A stretch of DNA of 64,000 bases. It comes from Nocardia otitidiscaviarum NBRC 14405. Its GTDB lineage: Bacteria > Actinomycetota > Actinomycetes > Mycobacteriales > Mycobacteriaceae. The notes below the pieces were generated by a model, which was not told the origin of the DNA, searched no databases, and saw nothing but the letters and a program-made list of their open reading frames with translations. How positions within the stretch are numbered: the first letter of the stretch is position 1; each line of letters opens with the position of its first letter. Positions 19,120 through 27,265 of the stretch are shown here, piece after piece. The stretch is from contig NZ_BAGD01000061.1 of NCBI RefSeq assembly GCF_000308635.1, positions 62,001-126,000 on the forward strand. The letters run 5' to 3'. The position numbers and the translations under genes were made by a program.

Positions 19120-20475
19120 TCAGAGCCGGAACGACCCCGGCTCGGCACCGGCGCCCACTGATCCGTCCCCATGCTCCGGCGCGTCGCCGACCGATGCATG
19201 CGGCGGGAGCTCCGGTACCGACGGCGGTACAGCCGGGGGAGCAGCCGAAGCCAGCTCGGCGTCCGGTGCGTGCCGGGTCATGTCGGGCGCGCGGGTTTCC
19301 TGCGCTGTGGCGGCGAATGTGCGCGGCGAGTGGTCGGATACCGGGGGGAACGGTGTCCCCTCGGACTCGAATACGGGGCGGGTCGTCTCGGGCTCCGGCG
19401 TCGGCGGAGCCTGCCCGACCTCCGCCGAGTGCGATTGCGGCCCGGCGTCCGGAGTGCGCTCGGGCGAGTCCGCCTCGCGGACGGGCGGCCGGGACCCGGG
19501 AGTGCGCGGGGGCGGCAAGGACTCCGACACGTGTGCGGGGGAGCGCGGTGTGTGCTCGGACTCCGAGGGGGCCGGTACCGCCTCGGACTCCGGTGTGGGT
19601 CGGGTTGTTCGGGACTCTGGCGCTGGTGTGGGTCGGGTTGTTCGGGACTCCGGCTCCGGTGTGGGTGGAACTTGTCCGCTCGCGGTCGGGAGCGGTACCG
19701 GGTCCGCGTTCGCGGTGCGCTCGGGCGTCCCCGCCTCGGCGGCGGGCGGCTGTGGCCCGGCCGCCCGCGGGGTCGGGGACGACTCTGCCTCCTGCGCAAG
19801 GTTTTCGGGGACGGCGGGCGGGGCCTCGGGCTCGGAGGTCTCCGGCGTGACGGCGTCGTTCGCGGTGGCGGCCGCGTCCTCGGCCCGGCTGCGGGAGATC
19901 ACCCCTTCCAGTTCCTCCACCAGGGTGATCAATTCGGCGCGCAGCCCAGCGACCTCGGCCGCGAGTTCGTCGCGGGCGGCCTCACGCTCGACGAGGTTGG
20001 CGCGCAGGGTGTCGATGGTGTCGTTCATGGCGGCCAGCTGGCGGTCGGCTCCGCGCAGCCGCCACTCCACGATCGCGTGGCGGCCCACCGCGCCGCTGGC
20101 GTTCTCCACCCACTCCACCACGTAGTCGAGCCACGCGGGCTGCTTGGGCATCTTCTCGTGCTCGTCCCAGCCCTTGCGCAGGGCGGGCTTGGGGGAGAGC
20201 ACCCGCTCACCGGCCGCCCCCGCGACGGGCGTGTTCAGCTGCACGTGGCTGATCTTCCCGGCGCTGGTGACCACGACGGTGAGGCGGTAGCGCCCCACCA
20301 GGTGCATGCGCAGCTCCGCCGCCCCGCGCCCATCGGCGTCCATGGCCCCGAGCCACGGCCCGTCGGCCGCGTCGATGATCGACTCGAGTACCCCGAGTTG
20401 TCCGACGCCGCGCCGCAGCCGCGTCGCCCGCTTGCGTAGGTCCTCGACCGTGTCGGTCATCTGATCCCAGTGCAT
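19120..20475 (-). CDS. Hypothetical coiled-coil protein with a very long Pro/Glu/Ser/Thr tail
   Basis: A 451-residue protein that I cannot place in a family. Residues 1-150 look folded (GQLGVLESIIDAADGPWLG, RYRLTVVVTSAGKISHVQLN). About residues 155-205 form a predicted coiled coil (LRANLVEREAARDELAAEVAGL). The last 240 residues are disordered, rich in P, E, S, T and A, with imperfect repeats such as PESRTTRPTP. ATG 20475 has a good AAAGGCG ribosome site; the next ATG (20460) is possible. There is no membrane segment. It is divergent from the lipid kinase gene. Confidence 0.75.
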   Translation of the reverse strand: MHWDQMTDTVEDLRKRATRLRRGVGQLGVLESIIDAADGPWLGAMDADGRGAAELRMHLVGRYRLTVVVTSAGKISHVQLNTPVAGAAGERVLSPKPALRKGWDEHEKMPKQPAWLDYVVEWVENASGAVGRHAIVEWRLRGADRQLAAMNDTIDTLRANLVEREAARDELAAEVAGLRAELITLVEELEGVISRSRAEDAAATANDAVTPETSEPEAPPAVPENLAQEAESSPTPRAAGPQPPAAEAGTPERTANADPVPLPTASGQVPPTPEPESRTTRPTPAPESRTTRPTPESEAVPAPSESEHTPRSPAHVSESLPPPRTPGSRPPVREADSPERTPDAGPQSHSAEVGQAPPTPEPETTRPVFESEGTPFPPVSDHSPRTFAATAQETRAPDMTRHAPDAELASAAPPAVPPSVPELPPHASVGDAPEHGDGSVGAGAEPGSFRL

Positions 20476-20817
20476 ATCGCCTTTCGGTGTTCGACGGCTG
20501 TCCGGCTTCGGCCGCACCTCGAACGGCCGCCCGCGTGTGGCCGTGCCCTTTCCCGCCGAATATATCGGCGCGCGCCACCGCTCCCACGCAGGCGGCCGGG
20601 TGTCGGCGGCGGGCACCGCTGCGTTCACCCCTGCGCCTCGGTGGCGGGCGGACGCGCGCTCGGTCCAGCGGCGGCCCCGTTCGGCCGGGGTGAACCGATC
20701 GGGGTTCCACGGTGCCACCACGGCGGTGGCGCGGCGGCGCGTGGCCGAATACTGTTGTTGCAGGGGTGAATCCGCCCACCACGGTGTCGTGCCGGGGGAA
20801 TCGGTAATGTCGAGCTG
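20476..20817. other. Divergent intergenic region
   Basis: These 342 bases separate two divergently transcribed genes and must hold both promoters. ORFs in it are Arg/Pro-rich shadows. I do not see a clear operator or RNA gene; a TATATCGGCGCG stretch near 20561 is the only AT-richer patch. Confidence 0.5.
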
Positions 20818-22389
20818 GTGAGTAGCTGGGTGCGTAGCAAATTCCGGAAGGTCGGCCGATTCGATCGAACGATCGAGGGTGCCGTGGCGCAGTTGCCCGC
20901 GTCGAGAATGGACAGCGGTTTGCTGCGACTGACCAACAGTGCCGACTACAGCATGCTGTGGTTGGGTATCGCGGCCCTGCTGGCAACACGCAAGGGCGCA
21001 CCACGCCGTGCGGCCATGCGTGGCGTGGCCTCGGTGGCCGGGGCCAGTCTCACCGTCAACGTCGGGCTCAAGACGCTCATCGCCCGCCGCCGTCCGGCCG
21101 CCGAGGTGCTGCCGATGTACCGGCGGCTGGTGCCCGCGCCGACATCGTCGTCCTTTCCCTCCGGGCATGCCGCCTGCGCGGCGGCCTTCGCCACCGCCGT
21201 CGCACTGGAAAGTCCCCGCACCGCGCTGGCGGTCGCGCCGCTGGCCGCCACCGTCGCCTATTCGCGGGTGCACACCGGCGTGCACTGGGGCTCCGATGTG
21301 CTGGTCGGCGCGGCGGTCGGCTCCGGTATCGCGCTGGCCACCCGGCGCTGGTGGCCGGTGCGGGAATCCGACGAGGCGCTGGCCCGTCCGGTGCGGGAGG
21401 CCCCCGTGCTGGTGGAGGGCAAGGGCCTCGTCGTCATGGTGAACCCGGTCTCCGGCGACCCCGACTACGACCCGACCGACGACATTCGCGCCGCGCTGCC
21501 CGCCGCCACCGTCCTGCGCACCCAGCGCGACCTGGATGCCGCGGAACAGCTCACCCGCGCCATCGCCGACGCCGAGGCGCCGGTGCTGGCGGTGGGCGTC
21601 GCCGGTGGTGACGGCACGGTCGCCTCGGTGGCCGCCGTCGCGCTGCGCCACGAACTGCCGCTGGTGGTCATCCCCACCGGCACCCTCAATCACTTCGCCC
21701 GCGACCTCGGCGTGTACGACCTGCGCGAGGTCATCGACGCGACCGGGGTGGGTGAGGCGGTCGCCGTCGATATCGCCAGCGTCGAATACGAGGCCGAGGG
21801 CGAGACGCACACCCGCCATCTCATCAACACCTCGAGCATCGGCACCTATCCCGAACTGGTGCGGCTGCGTGAGCGCTGGCAGCACCGCTGGGGTAAGTGG
21901 CCCGCCTTCGCCGCCGCCCTGGTGGTGACGCTGCGTCGCGCCCAACCCATCGAGATCTGTCTGGACGGCCGCTGGCAGCGGGTGTGGTTCCTGTTCGTCG
22001 GCAACGGCCCGTATCACCCGCACGGCGCGGTGCCCGCCTTCCGCGACCGCCTCGATTCCGGACTGCTCGACGTGCGCTGGCTGCGCGCCGACCTGCGCTG
22101 GTCGCGGGCACGGGCGGTGGTGGCGCTGCTGCTGGGGGCCATCGGCCACAGTCGGGTCTACGGCGAACGCCAGTTGCCGGAGCTGCTGGTGCAGCTGCCC
22201 GCCCCGGAGGCCCTCGCCACCGACGGGGAGGTCATCGGTGATACCACCCACCTGCGCTACGCCATCGCCGGCGAGCTCGCCGTGTACCGTCGCGACGAAT
22301 CGAATCCGTTGTGGGCCAACCGCTATCGCCCGCATCACCGCCGCGCGCCCTGGCTGCTCGACGCCTTCCGCCCGCGCCGTCCGAACTGA
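20818..22389 (+). CDS. PAP2 phosphatase fused to a diacylglycerol-kinase-type lipid kinase
   Basis: A 523-residue two-domain membrane-associated protein. The N-terminal PAP2 domain has all three phosphatase motifs: KTLIARRRP (KxxxxxxRP), FPSGH (about residue 113) and SRVHTGVHWGSD (SRxxxxxHxxxD). After about residue 195 a DAGK catalytic domain begins (GLVVMVNPVSGD), with nucleotide-binding VAGGDGTVASVAA near residue 263, PTGTLNHFARDLG, and a C-terminal beta domain. The pair suggests turnover of phosphatidic acid/diacylglycerol or undecaprenyl phosphates. The start is a GTG. The same fusion is known in actinobacteria. Confidence 0.92.
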   Translation: MSSWVRSKFRKVGRFDRTIEGAVAQLPASRMDSGLLRLTNSADYSMLWLGIAALLATRKGAPRRAAMRGVASVAGASLTVNVGLKTLIARRRPAAEVLPMYRRLVPAPTSSSFPSGHAACAAAFATAVALESPRTALAVAPLAATVAYSRVHTGVHWGSDVLVGAAVGSGIALATRRWWPVRESDEALARPVREAPVLVEGKGLVVMVNPVSGDPDYDPTDDIRAALPAATVLRTQRDLDAAEQLTRAIADAEAPVLAVGVAGGDGTVASVAAVALRHELPLVVIPTGTLNHFARDLGVYDLREVIDATGVGEAVAVDIASVEYEAEGETHTRHLINTSSIGTYPELVRLRERWQHRWGKWPAFAAALVVTLRRAQPIEICLDGRWQRVWFLFVGNGPYHPHGAVPAFRDRLDSGLLDVRWLRADLRWSRARAVVALLLGAIGHSRVYGERQLPELLVQLPAPEALATDGEVIGDTTHLRYAIAGELAVYRRDESNPLWANRYRPHHRRAPWLLDAFRPRRPN

Positions 22390-22426
22390 GCGCCGCCAGA
22401 GAGGTTCGGGCCGCCAGGGGGCGGGC

Positions 22427-22924
22427 TCAGCCGAACCAGATGCCGCGCGGCACCACCCGCACGAAGCTGGTCGCGCTGTCGGGGATCCTTCCCTCGGGGT
22501 CGCTGCATCCGATGGTCAGTTCACCGGGTGTCGCGCCGACCGTCCACAGCGGTACCCAGGTCGCGCCCTGTGCGCCCTGCTCGGGTTCGGCGTCGGCGGG
22601 CGGGGGCAGCAGTTCGATCTCCTCGCCGGATGCGCTGGTCGCGGTGCACCGCAGTGCGGACCGGTCCCACTCCTGGAGCCCCTTGATATCGAGGACGGCG
22701 TCGGCGGGCATGATCACGACCTTGGTCTGACCCAGCGGAATGCGTTCCGCACCGGTCGCTTCACCGGGATCCTCGTTGCCGGTGGCGGTCGGCCCTGTCG
22801 TGGTGGTTGTGGATGTCGTGCCGGTCGGCGAGGAGTTCGTCGTCGCGTCGTCGCTGGCGCAACCGGCTGCCGCGACGACGGGCAACAGGCTGGCGATCAT
22901 GAGGGACTTCGAGGTCCGGCGCAT
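22427..22924 (-). CDS. Hypothetical secreted lipoprotein
   Basis: A 165-residue protein with an Arg-initiated signal peptide (RRTSKSLMIASLLPVV) and lipobox AAAGC, so it should be lipidated and anchored outside the membrane. A Thr/Ser-rich linker (TSTTTTTGPTATG) follows, then a small globular domain with a Cys pair (LRCTATS and LTIGCSDPEG) that could form a disulfide. The ATG at 22924 was chosen to begin right at the signal peptide. The family is not recognised; similar lipoproteins are common in Nocardia and Mycobacterium. Confidence 0.75.
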   Translation of the reverse strand: MRRTSKSLMIASLLPVVAAAGCASDDATTNSSPTGTTSTTTTTGPTATGNEDPGEATGAERIPLGQTKVVIMPADAVLDIKGLQEWDRSALRCTATSASGEEIELLPPPADAEPEQGAQGATWVPLWTVGATPGELTIGCSDPEGRIPDSATSFVRVVPRGIWFG

Positions 22925-23061
22925 CCATGCCTCCTGCTCGGGGTGGGGGATTCGTACGCATGGTTCCATCTCGCTCGGAATGGTTTCCGTTACCGGAAGT
23001 ATTGATAGCTAATTCTCGGCGAATGCGGCCGTGGGTGGGCGACGTGAGCGGAGTCGACCGG

Positions 23062-24243
23062 TCACGCGGTGTGGCGTCCGACGAGATCGCCGTCCTTCCA
23101 GACCTCGCGCACCAGCGCCACCCCGGGCCGGTAGGCGAGGTGCAGATAGGACGGGGCATCGAGCGCGAGCGCATCGGCGCGGGCGCCGATGCTCAATCGT
23201 CCGATATCGGTGCGGCGCAGCGCCTTCGCGCCACCCAGGGTGGCCGCCCACACCGCCTCCTCGGGGCTCATCTTCATCTCCCGCACCGCGAGCGCGATAC
23301 AGAACGGCAGGCTGGTGGTGTAGCTGGTGCCGGGATTGCAGTCCGCGCCCAGGGCCACCGTCACACCGGCGTCGAGTAGGGCGCGGGCGTCGGGGTAGGC
23401 GTTGCGGGTGCAGAAGTCGGCTCCCGGCAACAATGTCGCCACTGTCGAACTGCTCGCGAGCGCGTCGACATCCGCATCGGTCACATAGGTGACGTGGTCC
23501 ACCGACGCGGCCCCCATCTCGACGGCCAGTCGCACTCCCGGTCCGGTGCCGAGTTGATTGCCGTGCACCCGCGGCACCAGCCCGTGCGCCACACCGGCCC
23601 GGAGCACCGCGCGGGACTGCTCCTCGTCGAATGCGCCGCGCTCACAGAACACGTCGATCCATGTGGCGTGCGGTGCAACGGTTTCGATCATCTCATCGCA
23701 CACCATGGTGACGTAGTCGTCGGCCCGGCCCGCGTATTCCGGCGGTGGAACGTGGGCGGCGAGCAGGGTCACCTCCTCGGTGAACCGTCCCGCCACCAGT
23801 GCGCCGCGCAGTTCGTCACGGGTGGTCTGCCCGTACCCGGTCTTGCATTCGACGGTGGTGCTGCCCGAACGCAGTGCCTCGGCCATCAGTCGCCGCACCG
23901 TGTTCTCCAGCTGGGTGTCGTCGGCGGCGCGGGTGGCCTCGATGGTGGTGCGGATACCGCCCGCCGTGTACGGCGTCCCGGTCATGCGCGCCGCGAACTC
24001 CTCGGCCCGATCCCCGGCGAACACCAGGTGCGAGTGGCTCTCCACGAAGCCGGGCAGCAGCGCTCGCCCGCCGAGATCCATCCCGAGGTCGGCGGCGGGC
24101 GCGGCGGCGCTGTCGCCCACCCAGCGCACCCGCCCGTCGGCGAAGGCGATGGCCGCGTCGCGGCGCACCCCGAGTGGCCCCGCGCCGAGTTCCGGATCAT
24201 TGGTGACGAGCGTCCCGATATTCGAGACGACGAACGATGCCAC
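23062..24243 (-). CDS. hutI: Imidazolonepropionase
   Basis: HutI hydrolyses 4-imidazolone-5-propionate to N-formimino-glutamate in histidine breakdown. The 393-residue amidohydrolase has the metal HxH in [16 protein letters not shown] (His 70 and 72 from the GTG start), CKTGYG, an [10 protein letters not shown] segment, a zinc His in VHGNQLG, and [10 protein letters not shown] near the C-terminus. The GTG at 24243 is preceded by GGAAAGGAATT, a strong ribosome site. No hutU or hutH is in the window, so the rest of the pathway is elsewhere or downstream of a separate promoter. It is divergent from its likely repressor gene hutC. Confidence 0.94.
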   Translation of the reverse strand: MASFVVSNIGTLVTNDPELGAGPLGVRRDAAIAFADGRVRWVGDSAAAPAADLGMDLGGRALLPGFVESHSHLVFAGDRAEEFAARMTGTPYTAGGIRTTIEATRAADDTQLENTVRRLMAEALRSGSTTVECKTGYGQTTRDELRGALVAGRFTEEVTLLAAHVPPPEYAGRADDYVTMVCDEMIETVAPHATWIDVFCERGAFDEEQSRAVLRAGVAHGLVPRVHGNQLGTGPGVRLAVEMGAASVDHVTYVTDADVDALASSSTVATLLPGADFCTRNAYPDARALLDAGVTVALGADCNPGTSYTTSLPFCIALAVREMKMSPEEAVWAATLGGAKALRRTDIGRLSIGARADALALDAPSYLHLAYRPGVALVREVWKDGDLVGRHTA

Positions 24244-24384
24244 GGTGAATTCCTTTCCGCCTCGAGCGAGCTGCCCGCGCCGCGCTGCCCACGCCTCCGG
24301 TGTGGTCGAGCGTCCCATGCCGATCTCGCCGCCGTGGGCGATAGACACCTGCGACGCGCCGGAAGCGGTGCCGTCACCGTCCAG

Positions 24385-24406
24385 TTGTATATTCCTGTAT
24401 ATACAG
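24385..24406. promoter_or_regulatory. Candidate HutC operator between hutI and hutC
   Basis: A perfect 10-bp palindrome TGTATATACA (24396-24405) is preceded by a partial copy TTGTATAT (24385-24392), spaced 11 bases apart. It stands in the 212-base gap between divergent hutI and hutC. GntR/HutC proteins bind [14 protein letters not shown] sites, so this is where one repressor could control both genes. It is AT-rich inside a GC-rich background. Confidence 0.75.
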
Positions 24407-24455
24407 CCGTCAAGGGCTGTGGTGTGGCCGGTAGGCTGCGGGGCCGGAGCAATGG

Positions 24456-25229
24456 ATGGGCGAGGAGCGGTTGGGCGGTATGGCGGCGGTCGACGGCGAA
24501 CTCGCCGCACTGTTCGAACAGTCGGGCGGCGAGGCCGTGCCCGCCTATGAGCGCGTCAAGAACCTGGTGTCCGCGCAGATCCGCTCGGGCCGCTGGGTGG
24601 AGGGAGATCAGGTGCCGTCGGAACATCAGCTCGTCGCCGCCACCGGCCTGTCCCGCATGACCGTCAACCGTGCCCTGCGCGAACTCGCCGCCGAGGGCCT
24701 GATCGTGCGTACGGCGGGAGTGGGCACCTTCGTCGGCGGCGCCAAGGCGTCCTCGCCTCTGTTCGAGGTCCGCAATATCGCCGACGACATCGCCAGACGC
24801 GGCCACCGCCACCACACCGAGGTGATCCTGGTCCGCGCCGAGACCATCGCCCCCGACCACACCCATCTGCGAGATTCCCTCGGTGCCACAGCGTTTCACT
24901 CCATCCTCGTCCACTACGAGGGCAGCACGCCGATCCAGCTGGAGGACCGCTACGTCAGCCCCACCGCCGCCCCCGACTACCTGGCCCAGGACTTCACCGC
25001 CATCACCCCCAACGACTACCTCAGCCGCGTGGCCCCGCTGATCCGCGGTGAACACATAGTCGAAGCCGTCCTGGCAACATCGGACGAATGCCGCCACCTC
25101 GATATCACCCCCACCGAACCCTGCCTGCTCATCCGCCGCCGCACCTGGTCCGCCACGGGCCTCGTAAGCGTCGCCCGCCTCCTCCACCCCGGCTCCCGCA
25201 ACCGCCTCGAAGGGATATTCGGGCGCTGA
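24456..25229 (+). CDS. hutC: GntR-family histidine-utilisation repressor
   Basis: A 257-residue regulator. The N-terminal winged helix reads [19 protein letters not shown], then [33 protein letters not shown]; the C-terminal UTRA ligand domain runs to the end ([44 protein letters not shown]). The HutC subgroup responds to urocanate and represses hut genes. ATG 24456 is preceded by GGAG; ATG 24480 is the alternative. The adjacent divergent hutI and the palindrome between them support the assignment. Confidence 0.92.
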   Translation: MGEERLGGMAAVDGELAALFEQSGGEAVPAYERVKNLVSAQIRSGRWVEGDQVPSEHQLVAATGLSRMTVNRALRELAAEGLIVRTAGVGTFVGGAKASSPLFEVRNIADDIARRGHRHHTEVILVRAETIAPDHTHLRDSLGATAFHSILVHYEGSTPIQLEDRYVSPTAAPDYLAQDFTAITPNDYLSRVAPLIRGEHIVEAVLATSDECRHLDITPTEPCLLIRRRTWSATGLVSVARLLHPGSRNRLEGIFGR

Positions 25230-25381
25230 GTCACCCTGAACTGGTTCGCTGCGCGGGAAGCCGTAGTGGCGCAGGGGTATTGCACATCTCGCTTCGGAGT
25301 GGGTTGCGGAAGCGATGAAATGAATTGGAAGTGTGGTGGCGTCGTGTGCCTTACCTGACCGTCGCGGGAGCAGGCCCCGTC

Positions 25382-25840
25382 TCATTCCCCATTCTCGAGA
25401 TAGATCGGAAACCCGCCCGAGTCGATAACTCGAACCGTTGCTCTGATCCGCCGTACCAGCCGCGGCACCGTATATCGCTCCAGATCCGGCAGTCGCACGT
25501 AACGAGCCTCGGCCAACTCGCCATCGGGAAATCGCAACCGAGCGACATCCACACCATCGAGTTCGGGTGCCGCGAAGAGGAAGAGCAGCTTGTCGCCCGC
25601 CCTGTCCGGCGCCCAATCCACCGCCGCGAAACGCAAGTCGCGCACGGTGATTCCCAACTCCTCCCGGATTTCCCGGCGGCAGGCGTCCGCAGGAGACTCA
25701 CCGATCTCGACATATCCACCGGGGATATCCCAGTGGTCCTTGTAAGTGGGCCGCACCAGCAGAACCGACGACTCCCGCACGATGATCGCCCCGGCGGCAA
25801 CGCGCGGAGCCGCCAGGCGCGAAACCGGCTCGGTGCTCAT
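25382..25840 (-). CDS. NUDIX hydrolase
   Basis: A 152-residue pyrophosphohydrolase with a complete Nudix box at about residues 42-64 (GYVEIGESPADACRREIREE plus LGI), fitting Gx5Ex7REUxEExGU. The start at 25840 was chosen because upstream residues belong to no known domain. Substrates in this family are nucleoside diphosphates linked to another moiety; none can be predicted. It overlaps the flank of an integrase remnant and tRNA-Leu, so it may be a passenger left from an old mobile element. Its codon use is slightly more AT-rich than its neighbours. Confidence 0.88.
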   Translation of the reverse strand: MSTEPVSRLAAPRVAAGAIIVRESSVLLVRPTYKDHWDIPGGYVEIGESPADACRREIREELGITVRDLRFAAVDWAPDRAGDKLLFLFAAPELDGVDVARLRFPDGELAEARYVRLPDLERYTVPRLVRRIRATVRVIDSGGFPIYLENGE

Positions 25841-25907
25841 ACGTGGCGATGGTATCGGTGCCCCTCGGCACTCGATGTCCCCGGTTGATTGTCCTGACTG
25901 GTTGTTC

Positions 25908-26108
25908 GCATCTCGCCGCGGCATCGCCGCGATCGGTGCCGGAGCGAATATCGAAGTCGTGCAGCGGATGCTGGGGCACAAGACGCCCAAGCTGACCCTG
26001 GACCCGTACGGGCACCTGTTCTCGGACGATCTCGATGCGGTGGCCGATGCGATGGACGCCGCCGCGCGGACTGCTGCGGACCGCATGAGAACGGGGCCGT
26101 TCCGCTGA
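25908..26108 (+). pseudogene. Remnant of a tyrosine recombinase (integrase), C-terminus only
   Basis: The frame reads GAGANIEVVQRMLGHKTPKL, then TLDPYGHLFSDDLDAVADAM, the C-terminal catalytic part of a phage-type integrase, including the LGH box and the YGH tyrosine. The HxLRHT box and the whole N-terminal half are missing. Upstream in-frame residues have no integrase similarity, so this is a truncated, nonfunctional copy. Its stop is 22 bases from the 3' end of tRNA-Leu, the standard integration target. Confidence 0.85.
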
Positions 26109-26130
26109 TCTCGGAAACGGCCCCTGACCT

Positions 26131-26217
26131 TGGTGCCGAGTGTGGGACTCGAACCCACACGTCCTTTCGGACAACGGTTTTTGAGACCGTCGCGTCTGCC
26201 AGTTCCGCCAACCCGGC
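26131..26217 (-). tRNA. tRNA-Leu (anticodon CAA)
   Basis: The minus strand from 26217 begins GCCGGGTTGGCGG, folds with acceptor arms GCCGGGT and ACTCGGC, has anticodon stem ACGGT / ACCGT around loop CTCAAAA (anticodon CAA), a long variable arm (TGTCCGAAAGGACG), a T-loop GGTTCGAGTCC, and an encoded CCA end at 26131-26133. The long variable arm is typical of class II tRNAs. The 3' end faces the integrase remnant. Confidence 0.96.
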
Positions 26218-26436
26218 GCACCGGGTGAAAACTATAGCGGGTGATCTGGCTGGGGACCTAACCACGCCGGGGATCGGGGGGTGACGTTGTGATACTGGTC
26301 GGTTTGCGCTGGGTAGATGGGTTGTGGGCGGAGGTGGACGGTAGTCTTTGGGTTACTCGGATGCGTGCCGGTCGGCGAGGGTGGCGTCGGACGAGCAGCG
26401 TCGGTGTTGGTTATCGGAAGCGACAGGGGTCTATCT

Positions 26437-27063
26437 ATGGGAACGACAGCAGGGGGCGCGGGCGCGAAGAAGGACTCCGCGCCGTCCGCCCCCAAGCGGG
26501 TGGTGGTCGCCGAGGACGAGGCCCTCATCCGGATGGATCTCGTCGAGATGCTCTCCGAGGAGGGCTATAACGTCGTCGGTGAGGCCGGTGACGGCCAGCA
26601 GGCGGTCGACCTGGCCGAGGAACTGCGTCCCGATCTGGTGATCATGGACGTCAAGATGCCGCGGCGGGACGGGATCGATGCCGCCGCCGAGATCGCCTCG
26701 AAACGCGTTGCCCCCGTGGTGATTCTGACCGCGTTCAGCCAGCGTGACCTGGTGGAGCGGGCACGGGACGCCGGTGCGATGGCGTACCTGGTCAAGCCGT
26801 TCACGAAGTCGGATCTGGTGCCCGCCATCGAGTTGGCCGCCAGCCGCTTCCACGAGATCACGGCCCTCGAGGGGGAGGTCGCCAATCTCGCGGACCGGCT
26901 CGAGACCCGCAAGTTGGTGGAGCGTGCCAAGGGTGTGCTCATGCAGACGCAGGGGCTATCGGAACCGCAGGCATTCAAGTGGATACAGCGCACGGCCATG
27001 GACCGACGCACCACCATGAAGGCGGTCGCCGAAGTGGTGCTGGAGAATCTCGCACCCAAGTAA
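26437..27063 (+). CDS. pdtaR: ANTAR-domain response regulator (transcription antiterminator)
   Basis: A 208-residue cytoplasmic response regulator, orthologous to Rv1626 by recalled similarity. The receiver domain has the acidic pair in AEDEA (residues 25-29), phosphoacceptor Asp at 71 (LVIMDVKMPRRDG), Thr 98 and Lys 120. The ANTAR output domain at the C-terminus (LVERAKGVLMQTQGLSEPQA, FKWIQRTAMDRRTTMKAVAEVV) binds paired RNA hairpins to prevent termination. The cognate histidine kinase (PdtaS) is not in the window. I chose ATG 26437 because the first 20 residues are a short Ala/Ser/Lys linker as in homologues. Confidence 0.94.
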   Translation: MGTTAGGAGAKKDSAPSAPKRVVVAEDEALIRMDLVEMLSEEGYNVVGEAGDGQQAVDLAEELRPDLVIMDVKMPRRDGIDAAAEIASKRVAPVVILTAFSQRDLVERARDAGAMAYLVKPFTKSDLVPAIELAASRFHEITALEGEVANLADRLETRKLVERAKGVLMQTQGLSEPQAFKWIQRTAMDRRTTMKAVAEVVLENLAPK

Positions 27064-27077
27064 TAGTTAACCGCTAT

Positions 27078-27118
27078 GTTGCCGGGGCGGACCGTAGATC
27101 CTTAACGCCCTGGCAACA
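27078..27118 (+). terminator. Hairpin after pdtaR
   Basis: TGTTGCCGGGGCG (27078-27090) can pair with CGCCCTGGCAACA (27106-27118), with one G-T wobble. A short run of A and T follows later (AAAATAGTTTG). Confidence 0.65.
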
Positions 27119-27265
27119 CGGGCGGGAAAATAGTTTGTCTCGATGTCACACGACTGATGCGAATGTGATGCGCAGCTAACGCGGCGGGGCTATGTTCTGA
27201 CCGGGCCGACATGATGAGGGCGGCCCCCTCGGCGAGCCGGGGAGTACAGAACATAGAGGTGAATC

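Noticed and set aside
27130..27175. GlnR- or CRP-like box before livJ.
   Set aside because: TCACA and TGTGA face the wrong way and spacing does not fit either consensus.
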